From: Humulus lupulus
Taxonomy: Eukaryota; Streptophyta; Magnoliopsida; Rosales; Cannabaceae
Direction: 5' to 3'
Length of the DNA: 64,000 bases
Assembly (NCBI RefSeq): GCF_963169125.1
Contig: NC_084795.1
Span: 187,710,214-187,774,213 of the forward strand
The position numbers and the translations under genes were made by a program. The notes below the pieces were generated by a model, which did not search any database, was not told the DNA's origin, and worked only from the letters and a program-made list of their open reading frames with translations. This document shows positions 32,513 through 44,429 of this stretch, piece by piece (position 1 is the stretch's first letter; the number at the start of each line of letters is the position of its first letter).

Positions 32513-34710
32513 ATGGCCGCCGCAAACAACCTAGGAGCTGGTGGGTGACCATTGCCCCTGAGGAACTAACTCCTCAAACTAAGAATTATCTCTGGAGGCC
32601 TGGGAAACAACCAATGACAGACCACAACCCAGATGAGGGGAGTGCATCATTTGACTCCAGGGGACCACCTACTCCCAAGCCCGACGAGGACCTATATTAT
32701 AATCCTGAGAGGTACATTCCATTTATGGAACTGCAGAATCACCAGCTACACCAACATTTGGTAGAAGCCACACGGCGCAATGAAGAATTGGCTAGGCAGG
32801 CTGCCGAGGACGAGGTGCCACCCAGGAGGCCCAGAGGTCGTCCCCGCAGGAGCACGACCGCCTGGAGGGCCGAACAAGGGGCCCAACAAACCCAGCGAAG
32901 GCCTAGGGAAAACACTGGTGACAATCGCCCTGGGAGGAATACTCAAGCTAATACTATCGGTAACCCGACAGTGGCGGTAACTGCAGGAACAGGTAATAAC
33001 CGAGCTCCCCTAGCACCTCAGGGCACTAATCCTGAATCTATCGGAAATAACCTAGGACCATTTTGGGCCGATTCTGGACCTTCCAAGCCCAACAATGGAA
33101 GGCCTCCACCATCTCTTATTAGGCATCCTCCATCTCCCATAAGGCACCCATCACTAATCTGAGAAGCCCCCTAACCTCATCAAAATAGGAACCGGGTGGG
33201 GGAGCATGCGCCACAAAGGCCATCTCAAAGTGGCAGCTAAGACGGGAATCGTTGCACTTGACCTGGACATGGGAGCAAGCGAGAGACAACCTGAGGACGT
33301 AGGGCAGCTCAACTAGCAGGAAGCCACATGTCGAGATCACAAACAACTAGAGCAAGAGGGTCAGTGGAAGATCCACCTCACAACCATCGAGCCTATTAAC
33401 CAGAAAGAAATGTTAGTTTTATGAGTGGACTTTGGACCTCACTAGGTCTGTAAGCGTATATAAAACTGAACCCAGGAATACTGGGAATTATGACTATAAT
33501 CCTGATCTTCGAGACCATCTGAACCAGAACCAGGGGTAAGGAAATCCCTCGAACACCGATTTATGTGCACATCTTAACAGTCGAAAAGAACCTGTAAAGC
33601 CAGTATATGGGAACCGCTATTACCCTATACTGGGATAGGGAGCTGGAGTTTTTATAAACAATAACCAGAAACCCCAAGCACAAGCTCAGCCTCCAATGAA
33701 CTTGGTCCAAGAGAGAATTAATCAGCTTGAAAGAGCGTTTAGGCTCCTTAAAGATGAAAGGAACAAGGACAAGCTCGACGACTCCGATGAGGAGCTCAAG
33801 CCTTTTTCAAAACATATATCAAACACACCATTCCCTTACGGGTTCAGGATACCACATGTAGCTCCTTTTGATGGGAACTCAGACCAGTACAGCAACAATG
33901 GCTACGAGCTCATATGCATGTTATTTCCAACTACTTTGACAGGACCAACAAAAAACTGGTTCAATAAATTCAGAAGAAATTAATTCTTGTCTTGGGATCA
34001 ATTGGCAAAGGAATTTAAAAAACAATTCAAGGCCATGGTAGGTGTTAGGCTCGAGGCCTCAACCTTGACCAATGTCAGACAACAGCTGGAAGAGTCGTTA
34101 AAAAGCTACCTGGAGAGGTTTAACATCGAGGTAGCGCGAGCCCATAATGTTGAGGACAGTGGTCATCTTATGGTGTTCGAGCTGGTGTATTGCCAGGAAG
34201 TTCCCTTTGGGATGATATGCAGAGAAAATTGATAAGAACAATAATCGAGTTCAAAAAAAGGGCTCAAAGATTCGTCAATTTAGAAGAGGCGAGGTTAGCA
34301 TTAAAACTAACCCCTCAACCCATTATAACTACAATGACGAATGTTAACTCAACCTCGACCTCGGCTACCCCATCAACGTCTCAACCCTCAGTAGATAACC
34401 CTTCAAAAAGAAAGAAAAATGAAGGGAATAAATCTGAGGTGCACGGGGTAAAAAGAAGAAGGGAGACAAGTATTTCTCCATTTATACGGTTTACACCGAG
34501 CTCATTGAAACTCGGGAGAATATCTTTGTCACAAATAAGAATCAGGTCCCATTTAGGCGACTTGACCCAATGCTAAATAAGAAATCAAAGAGAGACACTA
34601 AAAAGTATAGTAGGTTCCATAGGGACATCAGACATACCACTGATGAGTGCTGACAACTAAAAGACGAGGATGAAGACCTGACCTCAAGAGGATATTTCAG
34701 GCAATAGATA
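32513..34710 (+). pseudogene. Element B gag
   Basis: ATG at 32,513 (MAAANNLGAGG), stopped after eleven codons; the frame is regained further on. Parts: a Pro/Arg-rich N-terminal region with RRPRGRPRR and SLIRHPPSPIRHP (to 33,160); a central gag domain (INQLERAFRLLKDERNK, SNTPFPYGFRIPHVAPFDG, FPTTLTGPTKNWFNKF, QLAKEFKKQF, LKSYLERFN); a Lys-rich region; and the knuckle-like end KYSRFHRDIRHTTDEC, where the first Cys of the C-x2-H motif has become Ser. Gag would form the particle that packages the RNA. At least three frame changes. Confidence 0.85.
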
Positions 34711-34799
34711 AGAAACAAAAATACCACTCAGGCGTCCGCTGGACAGAGGGCAGCTTTTGCGCAACCTGCCCAACAGAATAACACCTCATGAGCAAGGGA

Positions 34800-35640
34800 A
34801 GATGATCGACCTCCCCCAATAGATGGGGAGGATGTGGTAACTATCTCCAGAGGACTGCACCTTGATGAATCAGGCAGAAATGCCCAAAAGAGATATGTGA
34901 ACGAGCTCAAGATGAGAGATAGTTCTCTCTACGTGCTTGAACCGTGTGCTCCAAAGAAACAAAGGGTTGAATCTAAACCAATTACTTTTACAGAAGAAGA
35001 TGCTTCACATGTTTAGTTTCCCCACAACGACCCTCAGGTCATCCCACTTCAGCTTGCCAACAAAAGGGTGTGCAGAGTCCTGATTGATAATGGGAGCTCA
35101 GTCAACATCCTTCATAAGGCCACACTAGAAAATATGAGATGCACGCTTCAAGATTTGAAGGCCTATGCAACGACGTTGTATGGATTTTTAGGTGAAGGGA
35201 TTACCAGCACAAGATCCATCGAGCTCCCCGTAACCTTGGGAGACTATCTAGTCTCGGTGACCAAGACTGCTCGAGACACCCCGTCTGGCTACAATGTACT
35301 GCTTGAGAGACCAGCCCTGATTGGGTTGGGGGCAGTGTCGTCTGTTAAACATTTGGCCATCAAGTTCCAACCATCTTGTGGCATCGAGATGCTAAAGGGA
35401 GACCAGCTCGCTGCACAAGAATGTTACAACATTTCCATTAGAGGAAAGAACCAAACAAGTGCACAAGCACTTGTTGTTATTCGGGAAATGAACAGATCCT
35501 TCTTCGAAATTGAAGAAGAGATTGATACCAGAGTAGAAGAAAGGGCCGATCTTGAACCAATTGTGGAGCTTGAAGAGGTAAACCTCGATGAGAAAGATAC
35601 GACAAGGGTGGTGAAAATATGAAAGAGCCTTTATGGGGAT
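34800..35640 (+). pseudogene. Element B protease
   Basis: Contains ITFTEEDASHV, then CRVLIDNGSSVNIL, the catalytic segment in the DNG form shared by elements E and A, YNVLLERPALIGLGAVSS near the C-terminus, and the acidic linker (EEEIDTRVEERADLEPIVELEEVNLDEKD) that precedes RT. It is open at 35,068-35,622, so this is one of the better preserved domains. DNG in place of the usual DSG/DTG appears to be a lineage feature, as three separate copies have it. Confidence 0.8.
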
Positions 35641-36560
35641 GCGAAATAACAATTAACTCGCTTCTTGAGAGAGAACCAGGATTTGTTTGCATGGTCACAC
35701 TCGGATATGGTAGGTATCATTCCGACCATTAGAAGCCATGCACTCAACATAGATAAGAGCTTCCCTCTAAAGAACCAAAAAAGGAGGCTCCTGGACGATG
35801 ATAGGAAGAAATCTCTAAAAGAGGAGGTTGAAAGGTTAAAGGCGAATCGGTTTATCCGAGATGCTTTCTACCCTGATTGGATAGCCAATCCTTTGGTTGT
35901 TTTGAAGCTAATGGAAAGTGGCAAACTTGCATCGATTATTCGGATCTCAACAAGGCATGCCCTGAGGATTCCTTTCCCTTGCCTTGAACCAATCAGCTCG
36001 TAGATGCCACTACGGGTCACAACATCATGTCATTCATAGACACTTATTTTGGATATAACTAGATAGCCATGCATGGCCCCAACCAAGAACATACGAGCTT
36101 CATGACCCATAAGAGCTTGTATTTCTACAATGTCATGCATTTCAGGCTCAAGAACGCAGAAGCCACATACAAAAGACTAGTGAATAGGATGTTCACTGAG
36201 CAGATAGGGAATAACATGGACGTTCATGTGGACGATATGTTAGTCAAGTCCAAAATTAACTGTAACCATGTGGACGATCTCGCTGAATGTTTCGCTGTGC
36301 ACTAAAAATACAATATAAGACTTAACCCATAGGAATGCTCATTCTGAGTGTCTTGGGAAAAGTTTCTCATTTTCATAGTGAATGCTCATGGTATAGAGGC
36401 TAATCCCGACAAGAATAAGGCGTTAATTGACATGCCCTCACCTCAAAAACATAAAGATGTTCAGAGCCTAACTGGACAAATGGCGGCCTTAAGTAGGTTT
36501 ATCTTGAAATCTACTGATCGGTGCCTTCCATTCTTTAATCCTTTGAGAGGGGGCAAGAAA
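35641..36560 (+). pseudogene. Element B reverse transcriptase
   Basis: Order of motifs: DLFAWSHSDMVGI, INPxxxSHALNID-like, KEEVERLKANRFIRDAFYPDWIANPLVV, a degenerate palm region (YNVMHFRLKNAEATYKRLVNRMF), the catalytic box VHVDDMLVKS, and VNAHGIEANPDKNKAL. At least two stops and frame changes (36,002 and 36,303). The Asp pair of the YVDD box is intact although Y is now H. Confidence 0.85.
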
Positions 36561-37460
36561 TTTGAATGGTCGGATGAGTGTGAACTCATGTTCCTGAACC
36601 TTAAGAAAATCTTGTCGAGCCATCAATCTTCTCTAAACCAATCACAGGGGAAGTCTTGTAATAATACCTCGCCACAACCGAGCATGGCATTAGTGCAATA
36701 CTTGTTCGGGAGGATAAGAAATTACAAAAACTCATTTACTACGTTAGCAAAAGGTTAATAGGGGTAGAATCGAGATTCCCATTAATGGAAAAACTGGCTT
36801 TGTGCCTAATACATGCATCTCGAAAGCTTCGACCCTATTTCCAAGCACATCCTATCCATGTGTCAATTGATGAGCCGTTAAGGCAAGTATTATCCAAGTC
36901 TAAGGAATCCGGGAGATTCCTGAAATGGGTCATTGAGCTTGGATAGTTCAAGATCACCCATCATTCTAGAACAACGATCAAAGGGAAAACTTTGTCATAC
37001 TTCATTTTTGAATGTACAAGAATCTCCAATGAGGAAGTTGTAACCCCAGCCCACGAGCTGTGGAGACTTTACGTTGATAGGTCCTCTAATGAAAATGGGT
37101 CGAGGGCAGGAATCATTTTGATCACCCCAACGGGAAATTGCTTCCATTCGTCGTTATGGTTTGGCTTTGAGGCATCGAATAACGAGGCTGAATACGAGGC
37201 ATTATAAGCATGTCTTTGGATAGCCTCCAAGCTCAAAGCAAAAGCATCAACTGCTACAGTGACTCTCAGTTGGTCGTTAACCAGGTCCTAGGTGAATATC
37301 AGGCTCGTGGCATATAAATGGAAGCCTATCTGGAGAAAGTTAAGGAAAATTTGGGGAATTTGAGTTCAACGCCATAGAACAAGTTTCCCAGGAACAAAAT
37401 TCGAATGCAGATGCATTGGCCAGGCTCGCTCCAACCAAAGAAGCTGACACACACAATGTG
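36420..37460 (+). pseudogene. Element B RNase H region (dual RNase H as in Tat elements)
   Basis: The first domain (about 36,430-36,970) includes LTGQMAALSRFILKSTDRCLPFF and, in another frame, LCLIHASRKLRPYFQAHP. The second begins near 37,040 with ELWRLYVDRSSNENGSRAGI and NEAEYEAL, the pattern of the second, archaeal-like RNase H that marks the Tat lineage. It ends near LARLAP. Many interruptions. Confidence 0.8.
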
Positions 37461-37469
37461 GTTCCAGCT

Positions 37470-38761
37470 ACTGATTCCAAGCATAACAAGAACTAAGGAA
37501 GAATATGTCAAAATGATTGACTCACAACCCACCTGGATGACCCCGATAGTTGACTATCTCAAAACCGGAAGTCTCACAGGAGACCAGAATGAGGCTAGAA
37601 AACTTATGTACAAAATACCAAGATACACCATCTTTGAAGGAAAGTTGTATTGAAGGGGATACTCCATGCCATTATTTAGGTGTGTAACTCCCCCTGAGGA
37701 AAAGAAGATTTTAGAAGAAATCCATGACGAATTTTGCAGAGACCACAATGGGGGGCATTGTCTGTCAAAAAAGGTGATTAGGCAAGGATATTTCAAGCCA
37801 ACAGTCAAGACAGATTCATTCGAGTACGTTAAGCGTTGTGATAAGTGTCAACGATTCGCTTCAATACTACAGGCTCCACCCACCGAGCTTACCATGATGA
37901 GTTCCATATGTTCATTCGCAGTATGTGGAATCGACAACATAGGCTCCTTGCCAACCGGAAAAGGTGGAGTAAAATACGTTGTAGTCTCCATCAATTATTT
38001 TATGAAGTGGACTGAAGCCGAACCCTTAGCTACTATCACCTCGAAGAAAGTCCAAGATTTCGTAGTAAAAGACATCATTTGTAGATACGGGATGCCCAAG
38101 AAGATTGTGTCGGATAATGGGACCCAATTTGACAGTGATTTGTTCACACACTTCTGCGAAAAAATGGGATAATTAAAAGCTTTTCCTCTGTGGCCCATCC
38201 ACAAGCAAATGGCTAGGTTGAAGCAATAAATAAGACTTTAAAGAGTTCTATGAAGAAAAGGCTAGAAGAAGCTACGAGGAGATGGCCGTAGGAACTACCT
38301 CAAGTCCTCTGGGCATATAGAACAATGACGAGTACCTCGACGGGGCATACCCCCTTCTCCCTGGCTTATGGATGCAAGGCCATGTTGCCTATTGAGGTTG
38401 AAATCCCAACCATAAGGCACAACGCATTTGATCGAACCTCGAACCATTCCTAGATCAAAGAAAGTATGGACCTTATCGAACAACGATGAGATGAAGCCCA
38501 GCTGAAAATGCTGCATACCAGCAAAGGGCTACGAGATATTTTAACAAAAGAGTCCAAGATAAGAAGTTTGGATTGGGAGAATTGGTATTGAGGCATGTGT
38601 TTCTGGCCACACGAGACCCATCTGCTGGAGAACTCAAGCCTAATTGGGAGGGACCCTATCAAATCAAGTCCATCATTCGACCGAGTTTATAAACTAGCAA
38701 GGATAAATGGAAGATTGGTTCTGCGAGCTTGGAACGGTGAACATCTATGACCTTATTATCA
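37470..38761 (+). pseudogene. Element B integrase, first catalytic Asp replaced
   Basis: Open at 37,666-38,172. Zinc-binding part: HDEFCRDHNGGH and CDKCQRF. Catalytic core: VSINYFMKWTEAEPLA, where element A has VVDYFTKWTEAEPLA, so the first catalytic Asp is Asn here; VSDNGTQFDSDLF holds the second Asp. After a frame change come AHPQAN and a degenerate Glu region, then the C-terminal domain (NWEGPYQIKSI) and the end AWNGEHL near 38,740. Inactive by residue change as well as by stops. Confidence 0.85.
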
Positions 38762-39715
38762 GTAATATAGGAATGATGTTTATTCGTTTTAACCAAGTGT
38801 GTATTTGATTTTTTCTTTTTGTCAATAAAGTACCAAATTTCATTTAAATGTTGTATTTTTATGTTATACTTTTTTTGCAAGCCCTCAAAATTCAATAACC
38901 TAAGATCACAATCATAGGATATTAAGGGGGAATAAGTGGTATAAATTCATACCATAGGCCCAAAAAACTATAACCTAAATAAAAATAAACTCTAATAGCA
39001 ATGTATGGATTGTTAACCTAACATGAAGAAAACAATAAATGTATGGATCATTAACCAAACACTAATTAAACAATTTTGGAAGAAACCATCAAAACCTAAT
39101 CGACACAGTCAAAAATTGGAATTCTAGATAAATCAACTAAAAAGCATAAGTCGAGACCACGGCTGGAAATTTTTGCAAAAGAGTTTTGACCTTGAAACCT
39201 CGAGATCATACTCGAGAACAAGGAAAAGTAACTAAAAAAAAAAATATAACTAGACTAACAAGGTTATGTGCCATTTAAGTATATATATATATTTAAAAAA
39301 TACATGGTAAAAGTAAAGTTCGACTTTGACAATAACGAAGTCGAACATGGGTATTTTGAATAAACTATGCATGAATATATTGAAATTAAAACTTACATCC
39401 AACGTATATTTGTACAAATAAACAGGTATAAAACTAGGTCCTTGATAATAGCATGCTCAAAATATTTCGATCCATAAATATGATTTATAATATTAAGGGA
39501 AAAAGCAAAAGTTAGATAATGTGCAAAAAGGCTTTTTGAGCTAGGAAAGTTGAAAGCATAAAAACTAATATTAAAATATAACATTCACAAGATAATCAAA
39601 ATGGCTCAGACTCGAGCTGTAATTTGTCTTTGCCCCAAAGGCACACAAATATATAGTATATTTACAAAAATTATGATAGATGTAGCCTATTCGAGACAAC
39701 TGACAGTTGGTTGAC
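38762..39715. other. Element B spacer between pol and antisense gene
   Basis: AT-rich with no coding signal. Contains TCAATAAAG near 38,821, a plausible polyadenylation context for gag-pol transcripts. The two genes converge on this spacer. It matches the split spacer of element A. Confidence 0.6.
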
Positions 39716-40108
39716 TCAACCAGACTCGACCTCCTTGCCTTTGTCATCCTTATTCCCGCCATCTTGCGTAGTGGTTATGACCTCCTCCTTAGCCAACCAA
39801 GCCTTGCATTTGGAGATGAACTCCTCTTCTTTGTCCTGAAGGAACGAAGTGTCTATGTCGGGGTTCAAAGACCATATCATGTACATGGCTCGGTCTGTAA
39901 CCCAATCCTTCTTGGTCCTAAACACCTCAGTGAGGCACTTTGTGATAGTCAGAATCACGTGATCCACAGGGGAAAAGACTGAGTAAAAAGTTGTGCAATC
40001 CCACATCGCCTAGGGAAGTCAAGTATGATGATTCTAAGACTGTGTAGGTACGAGACTACATAGTTGAAGATGGCTTAAATAGATTGATGGGTACTACCCA
40101 TTCCAACA

Positions 40109-40230
40109 AGATGCATCTTATTTTTGGTATCCCATCACTTAAGAACTCCAAAGTTAAGCATGCTTGACCTGGAGTAATCTCATTATGGGTGACCTCCTGG
40201 GATGTTTTCCCAGGGAGCGTGCAAGTGAGG
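40109..40230 (+). other. 5S rRNA-like domain in Cassandra LTR 1
   Basis: Follows plant 5S rRNA over most of its length: CCCATCA...GAACTCC, AAGTTAAGC-TGCTTG (box A of the internal polymerase III promoter) and ATGGGTGACCTCCTGGGA (box C). Substitutions and short length changes separate it from a working 5S gene, so it is not annotated as rRNA. Confidence 0.88.
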
Positions 40231-40548
40231 GCAAAGCATGTTGGAAAGACTTATGTTGTTTTGTAAGGCCAGTCGTCATTCCAGGAAGCAACCATAGTGA
40301 CGTGGGGTATTACAAATGGTATCAGAGCCTTGACCCAGCCAAAAGTGTGGCCAATGGGGACGTCGGACCCCTAAGGGGGTGATTGTGACAGTCAGAATCC
40401 TATGATCAGTAGGAGGAAAGACCGAGTAAAAATTTGTGAAATCCCACATTACTACGGGAAGGTCAAGTGTGATGATTCTAAGACTGTGTAGGTATGGGAC
40501 TACACAGTTGAAGAGGGCTTAAATGGATTGATGGGTACTACCTATGCC

Positions 40549-40672
40549 AACAAGATGCATCTTCTTTTTGGTAGTCCATCACTTGAGAACTCCAAAGTTA
40601 AGTGTGCTTGACCTGGAGTAGTCTCATGATTGGTGACCTCCTGGGATGTTTGCCCAAGGAGCGTGTAAGTGA
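40549..40672 (+). other. 5S rRNA-like domain in Cassandra LTR 2
   Basis: Same domain as in LTR 1, with AAGTTAAGTGTGCTTG as box A and GGTGACCTCCTGGGATG as box C. It differs at scattered positions, showing that both copies have mutated since insertion. Confidence 0.88.
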
Positions 40673-41240
40673 GGAAAAGCACGCTGAAAAGACTTGTGTT
40701 GGTTTGTAGGGTCAGCCGTTATTCTAGGAAGCAGCCATAGTGACGTGTGGTGTTACACGCTTCTTCTCGTCTTTAAGAATTTTGAAGGTAGAATTCTTCT
40801 CCTCCTTTAGGCATTCAGCCTCGACCTTGGCAGCACTTGTCTCTGTCTTCAGCTGATCGATCTCAGCCCTAGCAGCGTCAAAATCTGTTGTCTTGGTGTT
40901 GAGTTCCATCTTCAGGTTGTTGGCAATAGCCTCGGAGGAATCAAGTTTAGTTTCAAGAAGCTTGAGGGCATCCTCGGCCTTGGCTCAAGCCTCCTTAGCT
41001 TTGACCTGGGCTCCCTTGGCCTCTTTCTGACCATCTTCAGCTTAGATGTGATCCTGGTTTGTTTCATAAACCAGGGTTTCCGCCGCCGCCATCTTTGAGG
41101 AGAATATCGAACTTTGGTCATAAACACCAAGAAGGGCCTGAAACAAAAAGTTTTTACAAGGTTTAGATAATAAACAGATGACCAAAGAAAGTAAAAGTCA
41201 CGGGGAATAAGCTTACTAAAACCCCGAGCTCCATTGTATG

Positions 41241-43607
41241 GTCGGGGAGGCTCATGGGATTGTCCCCCTCAAAAACTGCCACACATTGGCGTCGAGATTG
41301 CTGTAGGATTGGCCTGTTCAGGACAACAGGTTCGAGAAAAGGTCGGCTCCCAGAGACCCCTCAACGTTCTCCAGAGGGTATTCCCACATGTGGGATGACA
41401 CCACAAACTTGCAGAACATGGTTGGCACACCCATAGGCTTGAGGGCCAAAGGAGGTGTGACTTGTTTGCCTTTGACTCCAGCAATGATCAATTGGGGAGG
41501 GGGCATGGTCTCCGAGGGCTCGGTGGTGGTGACTGTTGAGGTCATGAGAGCTATGTCAGAAATCACGTCCATGGAGTCTGGAGCCTGGGCCTTGGGTTGG
41601 GAAGAGGCGGGCTTCAATGGGAATGAGCCCTTGATGATCTTGACTGACTTCGAGGCAACCCCTTTCTTCGAGGTTACACGACCTCATTTGTTAGGGTTTA
41701 TGCCCTAATTAAAACCCAATTTCCTTGTAATCTCATTTATTATCAATAAAAGAATAGAAATCATTTTTTGACTTGATCATTAACTTTGCTCACATGTTTT
41801 ATTTTCATGATTATTTTTTTAATATAAATTTCTTTTAAATCCCGAGCATATAGCTAATCATATCTATAGTGACGTAATCAAAGTGGAATATAAATACGAT
41901 TATATGTTCAAAATAAGTTAGTCCTAAGATTAGTCAGTGCACAAGATTTACATTGATTTGTCAATCTACGATATGATCTACTTACACATTGAAGTGTTAT
42001 GTTCTTTCCAGAATATTAGCAAAGTAGATAAGATCGGTTATATTTGTTACATCGAAGAAGACCGATATTGACAATTGATAGGATGTGTAAACATACTATT
42101 ATTATATATTCTAGTCATACCATATAGTTGACCATAGGTCTATTCAATCTCAATTCTGAGTGGTTAGTATTCTAACTGATTGTATTATTTGAGTTCTTTG
42201 ACTTGTTCATTACCAGCTTACCCTACAGACTAACCCATACTTACATCTTGGTAACTCGGTAGTATAATAGAGTGGGAGTGTTAATCATAGATATGAACAT
42301 CTATAGCTTTTGATGAAGAAGTGAAATGATGGTTTCCTTTTAGTTTGGTTCAAGGTGCTAAATGATAGAGATCTTATTTCAGTAATTAATATTAGTTTAC
42401 TAAAATATCATTTACAAGGAACTAAGTGTTTTAAGGATAAAATACAATGAGGGGTAAAATGGTATTTTAGTCCCATCTCATTGCAGACCGTCTATAGAGG
42501 ATTCAGTGACAATTGTGGTTGTAACAATGGATAATTAATAACGTATCTATATCGCTTATAGAGCTTTCAATGAACTCAAGAGTGCAATTTCGAGTCTTTA
42601 GTGGAGTCACGAGGAATTAATAAGTTAGTAAATTTATTTGTTAGATTTACGATAACTTATTGGAGCTTGATTTCATAGGCCCATGGTCCCCACTGTACCT
42701 TGGATAAAATTATCTAGATAGTCTCACTTAATTGATTTAATTATCAATCAGAATTATCAAAGTTAACTAGGTCAATTTTGGATAGTTTGACAGAGCTATG
42801 TTATTTAGAGAAGAAAATAGAAATTAGGGTAGATTTATTAATTAAGATAAATTGGTATCTAAATCAATAAATAAGTTTAGATCAAGGTTCAAATTATAAA
42901 TAATTAATTTGATAAATGATTTGAATAATTATTTAATTAATTAAATCAATAGAAAATAATACAGACCTTGATTTTAAGTCCAATGGGCTTATAATCAAAT
43001 GGGAAATTTCACGGGCCTAAAGGCCATGATAATTTCGACCTAGGGATGTTAATTGGCTATTATTTTATTGATTTTTTTAATTAAATAAGTGACCTAATGG
43101 AGTCTATAAAAGGAATGTCAAGTGAGAGATGAGAACACAAGTCAGATTTCTGAAACACAAGTTTCTGATAGGTTTTAGATTCTCTCTAAACATAAGTCCT
43201 TTTCCAAGCCTCATTATTCTTTTCTCTTATTCTCTCTATGTCTATCTCATGTGTTGAGAATTTCCCACTCTAGTCTAGGTGATTCCAAGGATACTTTGAA
43301 GGCTGTGAAGAAAATTGAAGATCGGTTCAGTTTCTTGGTAATACTCTGCGACAGAAAGGATACGAGGGTTAGAGAAACTGAAGGAATGATTCATTCATTC
43401 GTTGCGTATAATGTAAGTATTCTTATCATTATTTCTCTTCGAATTCAATTTTAGGAACATGTTCTAGGTTGTCTCATATTAACTTGTTTAATATTAGATC
43501 TACATGAAAATAAATAAAGATTCTGTATAAGTTTTCCTAACATCATTTAGTACCACAGGGTTTAGGGGGCTATCCCAAAAGGCTGTCTAGGTCCGACTCC
43601 ATGTCAC
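41241..43607 (-). pseudogene. Element B antisense gene, exon 3 (split by a copia solo LTR)
   Basis: Minus strand. The 3' splice site TGCTTTTCAG precedes GDMESDLDSLLG at 43,607, matching element A exon 3. After the solo LTR it continues with a Pro/Ser/Thr-rich linker (KPASSQPKAQAP), then MWEYPLENVEGSLGADLFSN and DANVW-like codons near the end. Low-complexity composition. Confidence 0.55.
41689..43542 (+). mobile_element. Solo LTR, copia-type, 1,854 bp, TSD TCATT
   Basis: TGTTAGGG... to ...CCTAACA with inverted TGTTAGG ends, flanked by TCATT at 41,684-41,688 and 43,543-43,547. A TATA box (TATAAAA, 43,105-43,111) gives the + orientation, with about 1.4 kb of U3 before it. No coding region. Length and ends suit Angela-like copia LTRs, but the family is my inference. 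It lies in exon 3 of the element B antisense gene. Confidence 0.8.
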
Positions 43608-43689
43608 CTGAAAAGCACAAGGAAGATTAATCAAGCTGAGAAAGAAAAAAATCCATAGACATTTTTATAATTGAAAAAGACTAAGTGTC

Positions 43690-44340
43690 AAGGACCTCAA
43701 AGATGAACATACTAGAGCTCGAACTTAGACGAGGCTATGGGAGTCCCCTCCCTAAAGGTGGGGGACATCATTGAGAGGTCCCTATAATCGTTTGTGCCAT
43801 ATTGCATTGCTACCCCATCCCAAACCTCATTTAAGCTATACATGGTTTGGTATTTACCTAGCCAACTATCGAACCTACAGACTCTAAGGTCTACTCTTGA
43901 CCATGCTAGGAAGTTGTCCCTAGGGTCCTCAAAGAGAATCATTACGTCAAGTTTGTACTTAAGTAATGATAGAGACCACATGGATGAGTCGAGCACAACT
44001 TTACCTCTTGATGAGCTCGCTGAGGCCTCATCCTCTGCCTCATTTCCCTAGCCCGAGGGTTCGAAGGGGCGAGGTCTATGAGCTCGAGAGCTTTTACCCA
44101 CGTGTTTTCCTCTCATGGGGAACTTGGTGGTAGGAACGAGCAAATTCTCCCGTCTCGCATATTTGTGGTTGCCGAAATCGTAAGTGGTCTCGCCTTCTTC
44201 TAGAAGGTCGCAAAGTCGAAGCTTGTCCTCTTGGAGAAGATAAGAGAGGGATCGTCAACCATAGGGAAGCATGAGGATAGCTTCCCTATGTTCCCTCATG
44301 GCATTCGTAGGCTGGGGACGGTGGTAGGTTACTGTATAAA
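43690..44340 (-). pseudogene. Element B antisense gene, exon 2
   Basis: Minus strand, opening after TTTTATACAG near 44,330. The well-preserved part (43,996-43,712) reads VDLRVCRFDSWLGKYQTMYSLNEVWDG and QYGTNDYRDLSMMSPTFREGTP, matching element A exon 2 nearly residue for residue. Frame changes in the first half. Confidence 0.6.
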
Positions 44341-44429
44341 AGGATTGAGCAAGTCTGTTGGATTCACAAATTAAAGGTAAATTTAATCAGAAAACACAAG
44401 TAAGGAACTTATGAATTCTCTTAAAGGAG

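Larger units (their letters stand above)
39941..40757 (+). mobile_element. Cassandra-type TRIM retrotransposon, complete, two 374-bp LTRs
   Basis: LTR 1 39,941-40,314 (TGTGATAG to ATTACA) and LTR 2 40,384-40,757 (TGTGACAG to GTTACA) are the same length and highly similar. The 69-bp interior begins AA then TGGTATCAGAGC, the initiator-Met tRNA primer-binding site, and ends CTAAGGGGGTGAT, a polypurine tract. There is no coding capacity. Each LTR contains a 5S rRNA-like domain, the defining feature of Cassandra. The target duplication reads CACTT on the left and CGCTT on the right (one mismatch). It sits in the terminal coding exon of the element B antisense gene and must use proteins of other retrotransposons to move. 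Confidence 0.93.
39716..41137 (-). pseudogene. Element B antisense gene, terminal coiled-coil exon (split by Cassandra)
   Basis: Minus strand. The 3' splice site TTTGTTTCAG precedes ALLGVYDQSSIFSSK at 41,137 (element A: TLLGVICQSSLVSSK). A charged coiled coil follows (LKMELNTKTTDFDAARAEIDQLK, EEKNSTFKILKDEKK). After the Cassandra insertion it resumes with CLTEVFRTKKDWVTDRAMYMIWSLNPDIDTSFL and ends ...KGKEVESG at 39,716. Joining across the insertion keeps the frame and matches element A closely. Two stops lie upstream of the insertion. Confidence 0.7.

Noticed and set aside
40109..40672. Two possible 5S rRNA genes
   Set aside because: They sit inside paired LTRs with a Met-tRNA primer site and polypurine tract, and diverge from plant 5S. 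They are Cassandra LTR domains.
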